From Pseudomonas fluorescens (GTDB taxonomy: Bacteria; Pseudomonadota; Gammaproteobacteria; Pseudomonadales; Pseudomonadaceae), in contig NZ_CABVIY010000008.1 of the NCBI RefSeq assembly GCF_902498195.1, positions 310,001 to 374,000 of the forward strand: a stretch of 64,000 nucleotides of DNA, read 5' to 3'. This document shows, piece after piece, positions 16,259 through 24,698 of this stretch. A program made the position numbers and the translations under genes. Under the pieces are notes generated by a model, which was not told where the DNA came from, searched no databases, and worked only from the letters and a program-made list of their open reading frames with translations. Each line of letters begins with the position of its first letter. Positions within the stretch are counted from its first letter, which is position 1.

Positions 16259-16281
16259 ATAACGCGGTGCACGCTATCCAA

Positions 16282-16371
16282 TGTGGGAGCGGGCTTGCTC
16301 GCGAAGGCGGTATTTCAGTCAACAGAGATGTTGAATGTTCCGGCCTCTTCGCGAGCAAGCCCGCTCCCACA
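16282..16371. repeat. REPIN (family A)
   Basis: Arms TGTGGGAGCGGGCTTGCTCG at 16282 and the complement ending at 16371, spacer TATTTCAGTCAACAGAGATG. It ends 10 bases from the gltP stop codon and, with the adjacent hairpin, marks the 3' end of that transcript. Confidence 0.93.
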
Positions 16372-16381
16372 GGGATTTGCG

Positions 16382-17713
16382 TTAGTTGCTGGAAACCTCG
16401 CCAGCCGGCAGTTTTTCCTTGCTGCGCCAGTGCGGCAGGGAGTTCCAGTAGCGCTGGCCCTTGGCGTCGTCGTACATGCCTTCCCAGCGAGAGATAACCA
16501 GCACGGCCAGGGCGTTGCCGATCACGTTCAGCGCGGTACGGGCCATGTCCATGATGCGGTCGACACCGGCGATGAACGCCAGGCCTTCCAGCGGGATGCC
16601 CACGCTGCCCAGGGTGGCCAGCAGCACCACGAAGGACACGCCCGGTACGCCGGCGATGCCTTTGGAGGTGACCATCAGGGTCAGGACCAGCAGCAATTGC
16701 TGGCTGATCGACAGGTCGATGCCGTACAGCTGGGCGATAAAGATGGCCGCGATGCTTTGGTACAGGGTCGAACCGTCGAGGTTGAACGAATAACCGGTCG
16801 GCACCACGAAGCTGCAAATGGCTTTCGGCGCGCCGTAGGCTTCCATCTTCTCGATCACGCGCGGCAGCACGGTTTCGGAGGAAGCGGTGGAGTAGGCCAG
16901 CACCAGCTCATCCTTGAAGATGCGCATCAGCTTGATCACCGAGAAGCCGAACAGGCGAGCGATCAGGCCCAGTACCACAAAGGCGAAGAAGGCGATGGCG
17001 AAGTAAACCAGGATCACCAGTTTCGCCAGCGGCAGCAGGGACGCGAAGCCGAAGTTGGCCACGGTGACCGCGATCAGGGCGAAAACGCCAATCGGGGCGT
17101 AGTTCATGATCATGTGAGTGACCTTGAACATGCTTTCCGACACACCCTGGAACATCGTGACCAGCGGGTCGCGCAATTCGGGCTTGAGGCTCGACAGGCC
17201 GAGACCGAACAGCACCGAGAAGAAAATGATCGGCAGCATTTCGCCGCGGGCCATGGCCGCGAAGATGTTGGACGGGATCAGGTTGAGGATGGTTTCGATG
17301 AACGCGTGTTCATGCTGAACCTCGGCCGCCGTGGCCTGGTACTTGGAAATATCCACAGTGCCCAGGGTGCTCATGTCGATGCCGGCGCCCGGATGGAACA
17401 GGTTGGCCAGCAGCAGGCCGACAACGATGGCAATGGTGGTGACGACTTCGAAATAGATGATGGTCTTGAGGCCGATGCTACCGAGCTTCTTCGCATCACC
17501 GACGCCGGCAATGCCGACGATCAGCGAGGAGATCACGATAGGGATCACGATCATCTTGATCAGACGGATAAAGATATCGCCTGCTGGTTGCAGGACGTTG
17601 CTGATCCACCAGGCTTTCTCGGCACTGAAATGGTTGAGCAGCGCACCGATTGCAATCCCCAATACCAGACCGATGAGGATCTGCCAGGCGAGGCTAAGCT
17701 TTGCCTTCTTCAT
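16382..17713 (-). CDS. gltP: Glutamate/aspartate:proton symporter GltP (DAACS family)
   Basis: A 443-residue dicarboxylate/amino acid:cation symporter. It shows family landmarks in order: FIRLIKMIVIPIVISSLIVG near residues 48-67, the Ser-rich hairpin motif AYSTASSETVLPRVIEKME, VPTGYSFNLDGSTLYQSIA and the C-terminal AGVDRIMDMARTALNVIGNA. The Arg and Asp in the last motif contact substrate in DAACS structures. Overall it matches GltP more than DctA. ATG 17713 is preceded by TAAGGG. A long 700-base leader/intergenic region lies upstream. Confidence 0.92.
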   Translation of the reverse strand: MKKAKLSLAWQILIGLVLGIAIGALLNHFSAEKAWWISNVLQPAGDIFIRLIKMIVIPIVISSLIVGIAGVGDAKKLGSIGLKTIIYFEVVTTIAIVVGLLLANLFHPGAGIDMSTLGTVDISKYQATAAEVQHEHAFIETILNLIPSNIFAAMARGEMLPIIFFSVLFGLGLSSLKPELRDPLVTMFQGVSESMFKVTHMIMNYAPIGVFALIAVTVANFGFASLLPLAKLVILVYFAIAFFAFVVLGLIARLFGFSVIKLMRIFKDELVLAYSTASSETVLPRVIEKMEAYGAPKAICSFVVPTGYSFNLDGSTLYQSIAAIFIAQLYGIDLSISQQLLLVLTLMVTSKGIAGVPGVSFVVLLATLGSVGIPLEGLAFIAGVDRIMDMARTALNVIGNALAVLVISRWEGMYDDAKGQRYWNSLPHWRSKEKLPAGEVSSN

Positions 17714-18416
17714 ATCTTTACCCTTACTTCAGTTTGACTCGGACAGACGCGCGATCTGGAACGCTTGTGGCGAAAAAGTCGTGTGCATCTGCCCCCGTAT
17801 AAGGAGCCCCGGAGCGCTTGTTGATGGCTCTCTGGCAGGCGAAAAAAGGCGCAACTATTCCGATGCAAGGAAGCGACGTCTAATGCCGTAAACGCCTACC
17901 CTATGCCGAATCGGCATGAGGTTTTTTTACTGAAAGCGACGTCGCAAACGGTTCGAATAGGACATTTCGGCAGGCATAAGTGCCGTGAACCGGCCATTGC
18001 AGCGCAGATTGAGTGTTATTTAATCAGGCGGATAAAGGCAGGATTTCGGGAAAATCCCTCAGCGCACAAGGATTTGTGACACCAAAAGAAGGGCAGTTTT
18101 TCTCGATATACGGTCGATGAAGAAACAACGGGAAAAGAATTTTCAGCCGCTAGGTGGGCGAATGGCGGGGATATATTGAAAACGAATGTATCGCGAGAGG
18201 CTGATTAAGCTCTTCGCAAGTCCGTCGAATCATGATTGACCGGCGAACTTGCGTCGCAGCTTTTTCCTGACCCGGTCCTCGCGCAGGCACTCCCTGTACC
18301 CGTAGGTCACTCCGCCCCTTAAGCAGGCAGAACATCCCGACCCCCTGGTCATGCGCCGGCCTTCCTCGGGTGGGCGCAATGGGAAAGAAGCGACACGCCT
18401 CTTTCTTGCAGCGTAC
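17714..18416. other. 703-base gene-free region upstream of gltP
   Basis: No convincing protein frame: the only candidate, 61 codons at 18150-18335 minus, has no homology I recognise and no ribosome binding site. It holds a 15-base palindrome ATGCCGA-A-TCGGCAT at 17903-17917 followed on the plus strand by GAGG and T7, and a hairpin AAAGAAGCGACACGCCTCTTTC near 18391-18412 just after the Ivy gene that may end that transcript. The rest must contain the gltP promoter; a sigma-54 site was not found. An undescribed small RNA is possible. Confidence 0.6.
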
Positions 18417-18896
18417 TCAATACCAATGTGGATCTTTTTTCAGCTGTTCCATCAGCAAATCCTGCATCCCCTGGTCCGGCTTACCGAGAAAACGGTAATT
18501 GGCATGCCGCGTGGGCGATTTGTCGGCCGGCAGGGCTGCTGGCACTTCGACCAGCATCGCGTAGGCATCCTTTTTGTCAAAGCTGACGGCCACGATCAGG
18601 CGTTGGTTCAGACAGGTCGCCTGTGTTTCACACAGCGGCCCTACCAGATACTTGTCGCCATCCTCTTCAACCGCATTCATTTGTTCGGCATCGCCGGAGA
18701 GGTTCATTACCCATTCCGGCAGGCGTTCTTCTTTCTTCACCACGCCTTGCCAGGTTTCACGGTACTGCGGGTCTGCGTTCAAAAGCTCATTGACCCGCGC
18801 CTGCCCGTCATTCGCGGCGTGCGACATGGCGCTCATTGCGATGGCGCCGCCGCCCAGAAGCAGGGCGGCTGCCAGTCTCTTCAAGCAAACGCTCAT
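18417..18896 (-). CDS. Ivy-family inhibitor of vertebrate (C-type) lysozyme
   Basis: A 159-residue exported protein with a signal peptide of about 27 residues ending AMSHA. The mature chain matches Ivy: DPQYRETWQGVV, then a disulfide-bracketed loop CETQATC at about residues 90-96 corresponding to the CKPHDC loop that plugs the lysozyme active site, then LIVAVSFDKKDAYAMLVEV and a C-terminal KDPHWY. The loop composition differs from E. coli Ivy and lacks its His, so inhibitory strength cannot be assumed. ATG 18896 with GAGG seven bases upstream was chosen over a TTG two codons earlier. It is the third gene of a minus-strand set with the DUF1328 and small membrane genes. Confidence 0.8.
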   Translation of the reverse strand: MSVCLKRLAAALLLGGGAIAMSAMSHAANDGQARVNELLNADPQYRETWQGVVKKEERLPEWVMNLSGDAEQMNAVEEDGDKYLVGPLCETQATCLNQRLIVAVSFDKKDAYAMLVEVPAALPADKSPTRHANYRFLGKPDQGMQDLLMEQLKKDPHWY

Positions 18897-18898
18897 GT

Positions 18899-19063
18899 TC
18901 AACCTCGACCGCGACGGCCAAAGAAGAACGAAGCAATGAACATCACCAGGAACACGACAAAGAGAATCTTGGCGATACCCGTGGCGGTGCCCGCGATACC
19001 ACCGAAGCCCAGTACGGCAGCGACAATGGCAATGATCAAGAATGTGATTGCCCAGCTCAACAT
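18899..19063 (-). CDS. DUF1328 (YtjA-family) small membrane protein
   Basis: A 54-residue protein beginning MLSWAITFLIIAIVAAVLG and ending FFFGRRGRG, with two hydrophobic segments around a Gly-rich turn (GFGGIAGTATGIAK). This is the YtjA/DUF1328 pattern; the family is widespread, stress-associated in several proteobacteria, and of unknown function. The ATG at 19063 has AAGGAGAATCACC upstream, an optimal ribosome binding site, whereas the longer frame from 19120 is hydrophilic at its N-terminus and unlikely. It ends two bases before the Ivy start, so the two are co-transcribed. Confidence 0.9.
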   Translation of the reverse strand: MLSWAITFLIIAIVAAVLGFGGIAGTATGIAKILFVVFLVMFIASFFFGRRGRG

Positions 19064-19135
19064 GGTGATTCTCCTTACGCTTCTATTTAGAGGTGCTGCA
19101 TGTCCCGGCGCATCGATCACGCCAAGTCTGTGAAT

Positions 19136-19420
19136 TTAGAAAACCCAGCGTTCCTGACGAGGCATTTCCATCGCCTGGTGTTGATCGACGTCCATCATTC
19201 GCATGGAGCTGCTGTCGGCCATCCCGCCGTTGGCGGCGCTGAAGTGGGTTTGGGTCGGATGTTGAAACGACACGTTTGGCCCTTCTTGCTGTTGGCTCTG
19301 CTCCCAGCGCACAAACTGCTGGCCACCGATCAAAGTGATCAGTAGCGCCAATACAGCAAACAGACCTTGCTGAAGGTGCAGTGGCGAGAGCTGCAATTGG
19401 GTGGCACGTTGGCGATTCAT
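19136..19420 (-). CDS. Small single-pass membrane protein of unknown function
   Basis: A 94-residue protein. A short basic N-terminus (MNRQRATQLQLSP) is followed by one hydrophobic segment near residues 19-35 (GLFAVLALLITLIGG). The remaining 55 residues are polar, rich in Gln, Met, Ser and His, and probably periplasmic. I recognise no domain. A strong GGGAGGAGC precedes the ATG. It is the first gene of the minus-strand set ending with the Ivy gene, and the sequence upstream has an excellent sigma-54 promoter with dyads (19491-19618), so it is likely induced under a specific signal. Confidence 0.75.
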   Translation of the reverse strand: MNRQRATQLQLSPLHLQQGLFAVLALLITLIGGQQFVRWEQSQQQEGPNVSFQHPTQTHFSAANGGMADSSSMRMMDVDQHQAMEMPRQERWVF

Positions 19421-19490
19421 CCTGAAGCTCCTCCCACTCTGGGGTAATCGGTTGAGGGCGTTTTGTTATTGCCCTGCGGTATTCAGGTTA

Positions 19491-19507
19491 TTGCAGCCGG
19501 CGTGCCA
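19491..19507 (-). promoter_or_regulatory. Near-consensus sigma-54 promoter
   Basis: Read on the minus strand, TGGCACGCCGGCTGCAA matches TGGCACG-N4-TTGCA with one mismatch; GG and GC are exactly ten bases apart. Transcription would begin about 60 bases before the ATG at 19420 of the small membrane gene. An AT-rich tract and two dyads lie upstream at distances typical for IHF and enhancer-binding proteins. Confidence 0.75.
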
Positions 19508-19580
19508 GATTTTTTTGATGATAAAATCGATATAAATCAATATCTTATAAAGATTACGCTGGACGCTTCGGACGCATCCT

Positions 19581-19618
19581 GCACGATGGGGCTTCGTGCG
19601 GTCGTGCGTAATGCACGA
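19581..19618. promoter_or_regulatory. Tandem dyads (GCACGA/TCGTGC), probable enhancer-binding sites
   Basis: Four copies of the same 6-base half-site: GCACGA 19581, TCGTGC 19594, TCGTGC 19602, GCACGA 19613. They form two inverted pairs with 7- and 5-base spacers. They lie 75-125 bases upstream of the minus-strand sigma-54 promoter, the usual place for a bacterial enhancer-binding protein. They are also about 240 bases before algB. The binding factor is unknown. Confidence 0.6.
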
Positions 19619-19853
19619 TCGATCGGGATGGCATTGGAATATTTTTGAATTGAGAGGAGGGCGCGGGTGTCAGAAAAAGACGTGATGCATCGTCTGAAAG
19701 GTCGCCATCTATAAAAAGCGCACAAAATCAGGCGAAAACTGGCTCAGCGGGAGATAACTACCCCGCCGTGACAGGAATGGATCAGAATAAACCATGCAAC
19801 TTGCCCGATTTTTCTGGGACTAACCAAGATCATTCATTAAGGAGCGTAGGAAA

Positions 19854-21200
19854 ATGGAATCAGCCACTGAGCATCAAGGCCGTATTCTTCTGGTGGATGA
19901 CGAGTCCGCTATCCTGCGTACCTTCCGCTATTGCCTCGAAGACGAGGGCTACAGCGTGGCGACGGCCAACAGCGCCGCCCAAGCCGATGTGTTGTTGCAA
20001 CGGCAGGTCTTCGACCTGTGCTTCCTCGATTTGCGCCTGGGTGAAGACAACGGCCTCGATGTATTGGCCCAGATGCGCATACAAGCGCCCTGGATGCGGG
20101 TGGTGATCGTCACTGCGCATTCGGCCGTGGACACTGCGGTTGACGCCATCCAGGCCGGTGCCGCCGATTATCTGGTCAAGCCCTGCAGTCCCGACCAGTT
20201 GCGCCTGGCGACTGCCAAGCAACTGGAAGTGCGGCAATTGTCGGCACGCCTCGAAGCCCTTGAAGGCGAGGTGCGCAAACCCAAGGATGGCCTGGACTCT
20301 CACAGCCCGGCCATGAAAGTCGTGCTCGAAACGGCCCGCCAAGTGGCCAGCACCGATGCCAATATCCTCATTCTGGGTGAGTCCGGTACCGGTAAAGGTG
20401 AGCTGTCCCGGGCGATTCACGGCTGGAGCAAGCGGGCGAAGAAAGCCTGCATCACGATCAACTGCCCTTCGCTGACCGCCGAACTCATGGAAAGCGAACT
20501 GTTCGGGCACAGTCGCGGCGCATTTACCGGGGCCAGCGAAAGCACCTTGGGCCGCGTCAACCAGGCAGACGGCGGAACGCTGTTTCTCGACGAAATCGGC
20601 GACTTTCCCTTGGTTTTGCAACCCAAGTTGCTGCGATTTATCCAGGATAAAGAATACGAGCGCGTGGGCGACCCGGTCACCCGCCGTGCCGATGTGCGCA
20701 TCCTCGCGGCCACCAACCAGATCCTCGAAGACATGGTGCGTGACGGTCGTTTCCGTGAAGACCTGCTCTATCGGCTGAACGTCATCACCTTGCACCTGCC
20801 ACCGCTGCGCGAGCGCCGGGAAGACATTCTCAACCTTGCCGACCGTTTCCTGGCGCGCTTCGTCAAGGAGTACGCCCGCCCGGCCCGGGGGTTCAGTGAT
20901 GAGGCGCGTGAGGCGTTGCTGGGTTATCGCTGGCCGGGAAACATTCGCGAACTGCGCAACGTGGTGGAGCGGGCGAGCATTATTTGTCCGCAGGAGCGCG
21001 TTGAGATCAGCCACCTGGGCATGGCCGAATCTCCGGTCAACAATGCACCGCGCATCGGCGCCGCCTTGAGCCTGGACGAACTGGAAAAAGCCCATATCGG
21101 CGCGGTCCTCGCCACCGCCGGCACACTGGATCAAGCCGCCAAGACACTGGGCATCGACGCATCGACGCTGTACCGCAAACGCAAACAGTACAACTTGTGA
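19854..21200 (+). CDS. algB: AlgB, NtrC-class response regulator
   Basis: A 448-residue regulator with three domains. The receiver (about residues 8-125) has the phospho-acceptor Asp at 59 in CFLDLRLGEDNG. The AAA+ sigma-54 domain (about 147-380) has Walker A GESGTGKG, the sigma-54 contact loop GAFTGA and Walker B LFLDEIGD. The C-terminal Fis-type helix-turn-helix reads TLDQAAKTLGIDASTLYRKRKQ. Length, the Asp-59 position and the adjacent sensor kinase identify AlgB, known in P. aeruginosa for control of alginate, virulence and light or quorum responses. The site after the arginine in Walker A (GKGELS) is as in AlgB rather than NtrC. ATG 19854 follows AAGGAGCGTAGGAAA. Confidence 0.93.
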   Translation: MESATEHQGRILLVDDESAILRTFRYCLEDEGYSVATANSAAQADVLLQRQVFDLCFLDLRLGEDNGLDVLAQMRIQAPWMRVVIVTAHSAVDTAVDAIQAGAADYLVKPCSPDQLRLATAKQLEVRQLSARLEALEGEVRKPKDGLDSHSPAMKVVLETARQVASTDANILILGESGTGKGELSRAIHGWSKRAKKACITINCPSLTAELMESELFGHSRGAFTGASESTLGRVNQADGGTLFLDEIGDFPLVLQPKLLRFIQDKEYERVGDPVTRRADVRILAATNQILEDMVRDGRFREDLLYRLNVITLHLPPLRERREDILNLADRFLARFVKEYARPARGFSDEAREALLGYRWPGNIRELRNVVERASIICPQERVEISHLGMAESPVNNAPRIGAALSLDELEKAHIGAVLATAGTLDQAAKTLGIDASTLYRKRKQYNL

Positions 21201-21210
21201 GTTGCCAGCG

Positions 21211-23001
21211 ATGAAACTGGCGATGAAGTTGCGGACCCGGCTGTTCCTGAGCATTTCCGCGCTGATCACCGTAGCGCTGCTCGGCCTGCTGCTTGGACTG
21301 GTCAGCGTGCTGCAGATGGCCGGGAGCCAGGAAGCGCTGGTTCGCAACAACTTCGTCACCCTGGATATCGGGCTCAAGCTGCGGCAAACCCTGGGTGATC
21401 AGTTGATCATCATGCTCAGCGAGCAACCGGATTCCTCGGCCTTCGATGCGTCCAAGCAGCATTATTTCGAGCTGCTCGAACAAGGCATCGCCCAGGAGCC
21501 GGCGGGTGAGGGCGGTGACTACGGTTTCAGAAAAGCCAAGGCCGACTACCTGAGTTTTATCAAGGCGTATGAAGTGTCACCTGACACGCCCCATGTGCTG
21601 AGCGGCAACGACGAACTCACTGAAAAATTCAACGCGTTGCGCAATGGGCTGATTGCCGAACATAAGCGTGCGCTGGATAACATTAGTCAAACCGAGCGCC
21701 AGGCCCGCGAACGGGCATTGCTGATCGCGGGCCTCCTGGGCCTGGTCGGTCTGGCCGTGCTGATCATCGGCTTCGTCACCGCCCATGCCATTGCCCGGCG
21801 TTTCGGCGAACCCATCGAGGCGCTGGCGCAGGCGGCGGACAATATCGGCCAGGGCAATTTCGACGTCACGCTGCCGGTCTCTTCGGCGGTCGAGCTGAAT
21901 CAGCTGACCCGGCGTTTCGGGATCATGGCCGAGGCGTTGCGCGAGCACCAGGCCACCAATGTCGATGAGTTGTTTGCCGGGCAGCAACGCCTGCAAGCGG
22001 TGCTCGACAGCATCGACGACGGTTTGCTGATGATCGATCGCCAAGGGCATCTGGAGCACCTCAACCCGGTGGCGCAGCGTCAGTTGGGTTGGGACGATGA
22101 TCGACTCGGCCAGGGCCTGGGGGCGGCCCTGCAGCGTCCCGAGCTTGATGAGCAGCTGCAATTGGTGTTGCGCGGCGGCACCCTGGAACGCGCGCCGGAG
22201 GACTTGAGCATCGAGGTCGATGGCGAGACGCGCTTGCTGACCTTCAGCCTGACACCCGTCAGTCATACTCAGGGGCATATTCTCGGCGCGGTGATGGTGC
22301 TGCATGACGTCACCGAGCAGCGTGCGTTCGAACGGGTACGCAGTGAGTTCGTGCTACGTGCCTCCCACGAATTGCGCACACCCGTCACCGGCATGCACAT
22401 GGCATTCGGTCTGTTCCGCGAGCGCGCGCATTTTGCCCCGGAATCACGCGAGGCCGATCTGCTGGATACGGTGAATGAGGAAATGCAGCGCCTGATGCAG
22501 TTGATCAACGACTTGCTGAATTTCTCGCGTTACCAGAACGGCTTGCAGAAACTGACCCTGGCCCCCTGTTCCATCGACGATTTGCTGGAGCAGGCGCAGA
22601 TACGTTTTGCCGGCAGTGCCGAGGAGCAGGGCATCGAGTTATTGGTGGAAGTGCAGGGGCCGTTGCCGCGCTTGCAGGCCGACCAGCCGCAACTGGACCG
22701 GGTCCTCGACAACCTGATCGACAACGCGCTGCGCCACACCGCCGCCGGCGGCCTCATACGCTTGCAGGCCCGGCGTCATGGCGATCGTGTGATCATCAGC
22801 GTTGAAGACAACGGTGAAGGCATTGCCTACGGGCAGCAGGGGCGGATCTTCGAACCCTTCGTGCAGGTCGGTCGCAAGAAAGGCGGGGCCGGGCTCGGCC
22901 TGGCCTTGTGTAAGGAAATCGTGCAATTGCACGGCGGGCGAATGGGGGTTTATTCGCGGCCGGGGCAGGGCACGCAGTTCTACATGGCGTTGACTGTTTA
23001 A
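21211..23001 (+). CDS. kinB: KinB sensor histidine kinase
   Basis: A 596-residue inner-membrane kinase, cognate partner and, in P. aeruginosa, phosphatase of AlgB. Order: TM1 near residues 10-30, a periplasmic helical domain, TM2 near 170-195, HAMP (RRFGEPIEALAQAADN onward), PAS (LDSIDDGLLMIDRQG), dimerisation helix with His-386 in RASHELRTPVTGMH, and the ATPase domain with N-box LDNLIDNALRHT, G1 VEDNGEGI and G2 GGAGLGLAL. It starts 10 bases after algB. ATG 21211 places the His one residue from its reported position in P. aeruginosa (385), supporting this start over a TTG at 21202. Confidence 0.93.
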   Translation: MKLAMKLRTRLFLSISALITVALLGLLLGLVSVLQMAGSQEALVRNNFVTLDIGLKLRQTLGDQLIIMLSEQPDSSAFDASKQHYFELLEQGIAQEPAGEGGDYGFRKAKADYLSFIKAYEVSPDTPHVLSGNDELTEKFNALRNGLIAEHKRALDNISQTERQARERALLIAGLLGLVGLAVLIIGFVTAHAIARRFGEPIEALAQAADNIGQGNFDVTLPVSSAVELNQLTRRFGIMAEALREHQATNVDELFAGQQRLQAVLDSIDDGLLMIDRQGHLEHLNPVAQRQLGWDDDRLGQGLGAALQRPELDEQLQLVLRGGTLERAPEDLSIEVDGETRLLTFSLTPVSHTQGHILGAVMVLHDVTEQRAFERVRSEFVLRASHELRTPVTGMHMAFGLFRERAHFAPESREADLLDTVNEEMQRLMQLINDLLNFSRYQNGLQKLTLAPCSIDDLLEQAQIRFAGSAEEQGIELLVEVQGPLPRLQADQPQLDRVLDNLIDNALRHTAAGGLIRLQARRHGDRVIISVEDNGEGIAYGQQGRIFEPFVQVGRKKGGAGLGLALCKEIVQLHGGRMGVYSRPGQGTQFYMALTV

Positions 23002-23007
23002 CGCGTT

Positions 23008-24621
23008 TTACGCTTCGTCATCCAGGCGTCGATTGGCCAACCGGCGACCACGGGTAATCAATTCGATCAACTGCACGGCGCTCAAGGCATGGGCGAATAA
23101 CCAGCCCTGACCAAACTTCACGCCCTCACTGCTCAGCAGCGCGGCCTGGGCTTCATGTTCGATGCCTTCGGCGATCACCTTCAGGTGCAGCGACTGCGCC
23201 ATGTGGATGATGTGCGGGGCGACCCCGCTACTGGCGGCGTCATGACCCAGTGCATCAATGAAGGCCTTGTCGATCTTCAGGCAATCCACTGGCAGGGTTT
23301 GCAGGTAGGCGAGGCTGCAATAGCCGGTGCCGAAGTCATCGATCAGCACTTGATGCCCGACATCGCGCAGCGCTTGCAGGTTTTCCCGCGCTACGACCAC
23401 ATCGATCAGCCCGCGCTCGGTGACTTCAAAGGCAATTTGTTTGGCCGCGACCCGGTGCAAGGTCAGCAGGCGCGCCATCACCTGGCCGATTCGCGGCACC
23501 ATCACGTCACACGCCGCCAGGTTGACCGAGATGTACAGCTGAGGGTTGGCCCGCAGCAATTGTCCGAGTTGTTCCAGCAGGCGTTGCAGGACGAAATCGG
23601 TCATCTGGCGGATCTGCCCTGTGTTTTCCGCCATTGGAATGAACAGGTCGGGACTGGTGAGGGTGCCGTCAGGTCGTCGCCAGCGCAGCAAGGCTTCGGC
23701 GCCGACGCAGTTGCGACTGTCGAGGTCGAAGATCGGTTGATACAGCACCTGCAATTCGCCCCGGCGAATAGCGCCGGTCAGCTCGGCGTCCAGCGACTGT
23801 CGTTGACGCACCAGCAGCAGCACGAGAAAACCCACGCACAGGGACAGCCCCACGCAGACCGGCAACAACCACCACCACACCGGCGGTATGTGGTTGCCGC
23901 CGCGCGGGCTGATCAGCACCAGTTGGTACTCCGGGTTGTCGGTTGGCATGCGGTAGATCAGGCGCGTGTGCGTGACTTGCAGCGCATCCCGGCTTTTCGG
24001 CGGCCAATGTTCGGTTGGCGGCCAGGCCTGAGAAGTGCCCAGCACCGGGATCGCCCGCATGCCGTGGTCGAGTACCACCAGCAGGCTGCTACCGGGGGAC
24101 AGGTCGACCATGTCGGTCAAATGCCCGCGGGATGTCGCGACACGAAAATTGCCGCGCCCGAGCATCAGTGCCGCGCGGTTTTCATCGGGTTCGGTCGTGG
24201 TGTTCAGCCAGTAGCTGTAGGTGGGGCCCTTGATGTCGGGTGGTCGTATCAGCGACAACCCTTCCTGGCGCGGTCGATTGGAGCAGATCCGCGAGGCGTC
24301 CATGTACGCGGCTTCGTAGACAAAGCGGTAGTTGAAACTGACCTGCTGCAACGTGGCGATCATTTCATCATCGCAACTGCGCAGGGGTTGGGCCTCCAGA
24401 TCGTCGAGGCTTTCGCGCAATTGCCCGAACAGTTGCTCCAGGCGGGCGAGGAAGCGTTCGCCCTGGGCATTCATTTCCTGGCTTTCGTTCTGTTCGACCT
24501 GGTGCAGGGCGATGAACAAACTGCCCGACATCAGCAGCGTTGCGCTCAAGACAGCCGACATCATCGCCAAAAACCATGGGCGATAGAACCAACTTCGGAA
24601 TGTCTCTCGAGCAGCAGGCAT
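23008..24621 (-). CDS. EAL-domain c-di-GMP phosphodiesterase with periplasmic CSS-type sensor
   Basis: A 537-residue protein: TM1 near residues 15-38, a periplasmic region with two cysteines (LRSCDDEM and RICSNR) that fits the CSS-motif sensor domain, TM2 near 245-270 (WWWLLPVCVGLSLCVGF), then an EAL domain. The EAL signatures are intact: AEALLRW, NLAACD, FEVTERG, DDFGTGYCSLAYL and VIAEGIE, so it should hydrolyse c-di-GMP to pGpG. In E. coli CSS-EAL enzymes a periplasmic disulfide controls activity through DsbA/DsbB; a dsbA gene lies 4 kb away. It is convergent with kinB, six bases apart. Confidence 0.88.
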   Translation of the reverse strand: MPAARETFRSWFYRPWFLAMMSAVLSATLLMSGSLFIALHQVEQNESQEMNAQGERFLARLEQLFGQLRESLDDLEAQPLRSCDDEMIATLQQVSFNYRFVYEAAYMDASRICSNRPRQEGLSLIRPPDIKGPTYSYWLNTTTEPDENRAALMLGRGNFRVATSRGHLTDMVDLSPGSSLLVVLDHGMRAIPVLGTSQAWPPTEHWPPKSRDALQVTHTRLIYRMPTDNPEYQLVLISPRGGNHIPPVWWWLLPVCVGLSLCVGFLVLLLVRQRQSLDAELTGAIRRGELQVLYQPIFDLDSRNCVGAEALLRWRRPDGTLTSPDLFIPMAENTGQIRQMTDFVLQRLLEQLGQLLRANPQLYISVNLAACDVMVPRIGQVMARLLTLHRVAAKQIAFEVTERGLIDVVVARENLQALRDVGHQVLIDDFGTGYCSLAYLQTLPVDCLKIDKAFIDALGHDAASSGVAPHIIHMAQSLHLKVIAEGIEHEAQAALLSSEGVKFGQGWLFAHALSAVQLIELITRGRRLANRRLDDEA

Positions 24622-24698
24622 TATTGGATATCCGACGAATTACCAATGAGTTATAGCTGCTGATTGGGAAAGGCGCGCTGACCGTCGGGCGGGCGTCA

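Larger units (their letters stand above)
19421..19853. other. 433-base regulatory region between the small membrane gene and algB
   Basis: No credible protein frame. It holds, from left to right, the minus-strand sigma-54 promoter (19491-19507), an AT-rich tract from about 19508 to 19555 unlike the surrounding GC content and suited to IHF bending, the tandem dyads (19581-19618) and the algB leader with AAGGAG at 19839-19844. I looked for a sigma-22 (AlgU) promoter for algB and did not find a convincing one. Confidence 0.7.

Noticed and set aside
19463..19648. 61-codon plus-strand frame in the algB upstream region
   Set aside because: No ribosome site, crosses the sigma-54 promoter and dyads, and has no family resemblance.
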